Shown here one piece after another: positions 31,359 through 31,563 of a stretch of DNA of 31,563 nt (positions are counted from its first letter, which is position 1; each line of letters opens with the position of its first letter). This DNA is from DASUZD01 sp036377055 (lineage in GTDB: Bacteria > Actinomycetota > Thermoleophilia > Gaiellales > Gaiellaceae), in contig DASUZD010000111.1 of assembly GCA_036377055.1 (NCBI GenBank), forward strand, positions 1 through 31,563, written 5' to 3'. The notes beneath the pieces are model-generated. The model saw only the letters and a program-made list of their open reading frames with translations. It had not been told where the DNA came from and made no database searches. The translations under genes and the position numbers were made by a program.

Positions 31359-31563
31359 GGCGCTCCCACACGTAGATCGTCGGGCAGAGCTTGCCGAGCA
31401 GCTGGTAGAGGCCCCACAGGCGGCCGCCCACCGCGGCGGCGACGCTCGCACTGCCGTGCCGCTCGACCAGCTCGGCTTCGCGGCGGCGCAGGCGCGCAAC
31501 CGCGAGCGCGTCGGCGCTCGCGTCCCATTCTCCGTCCTCGATCATCCGCTCCCGCCACTCGGA
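31351..31563 (-). CDS. C-terminal end of an unrecognised protein, cut by window edge
   Basis: The last 70 residues of a minus-strand gene entering from the right: helical, with DALAVARLRRREAELVERHG and GGRLWGLYQLLGKLC, ending TIYVWERRA. It does not end in Gly-Gly, so it is not the CysO/MoaD-like carrier expected beside cysM. Its TAG overlaps the cysM start, placing it first in the visible operon. No family recognised. Confidence 0.55.
   Translation of the reverse strand, partial: SEWRERMIEDGEWDASADALAVARLRRREAELVERHGSASVAAAVGGRLWGLYQLLGKLCPTIYVWERRA

Overview
The window is high-GC DNA with dense, largely co-directional gene runs, many 4-bp GTGA/TTGA overlaps and several start codons sitting 6-7 nt after a TANNNT -10 box (leaderless style). 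Codon use and gene content (7Fe ferredoxin FdxA, CysM/JAMM pair, KGG-type small proteins, P63C protein, NarL-type two-component pair) suggest a soil or sediment actinobacterium, most likely of the Thermoleophilia (Gaiellales/Solirubrobacterales); this placement is an inference from protein style, not from a marker gene. No rRNA, tRNA or CRISPR array was seen.

Layout. 1-852: a membrane protein cut by the left edge, a small zinc-ribbon protein and a one-helix membrane protein. 908-7209: a six-gene run on + with tight junctions: four-GAF PP2C phosphatase, glycerophosphodiester phosphodiesterase, L,D-transpeptidase, TlpA-like thioredoxin, CcmH-like protein and CcdA, i.e. signalling plus cell-envelope redox and cytochrome c maturation. 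7206-9134: DUF309 protein, degenerate receiver-domain protein and a 7Fe ferredoxin interrupted by a 312-aa LAGLIDADG intein placed exactly at a [4Fe-4S] ligand cysteine. 9135-9707: a repeat-rich spacer and a Rho_N-type small basic protein. 9742-11510: VOC protein and FAD oxidoreductase. 11511-12854: an AT-rich promoter/operator, a MerR-like HTH protein and a frameshifted minimal nucleotidyltransferase, resembling a toxin-antitoxin-like pair. 12851-15941 (-): small protein, histidine kinase, NarL-type regulator, radical SAM protein. 16026-18310: metallo-beta-lactamase-fold hydrolase and CNNM/CorC-type transporter.

18408-25884 is a pentose (probably xylose) locus: ABC transporter (binding protein, ATPase, permease), xylose-isomerase-like TIM barrel, xylulokinase-like FGGY kinase and a Gfo/Idh/MocA oxidoreductase, with two minus-strand genes inserted. 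The sugar is imported, isomerised and phosphorylated towards the pentose phosphate pathway, with the oxidoreductase as a possible oxidative branch.

26382-29586 is an intact-looking 3,205-bp transposable element: 20-bp perfect terminal inverted repeats, an 8-bp target-site duplication (CTTGAGGA), an IS1-family-like transposase driven by a near-consensus promoter, and passenger genes (DUF4760-like membrane protein, KGG-type small protein, HTH-P63C protein whose ribosome site is partly held in a hairpin). 29706-31563: cupredoxin, then on - a JAMM protease and a CysM-type cysteine synthase, plus the end of an unrecognised gene.

The two most notable items are the intein in the ferredoxin, whose geometry (Cys at -3 and Cys at +1 of the splice sites) suggests redox- or iron-conditional splicing, and the IS1-like transposon carrying a P63C cargo module.
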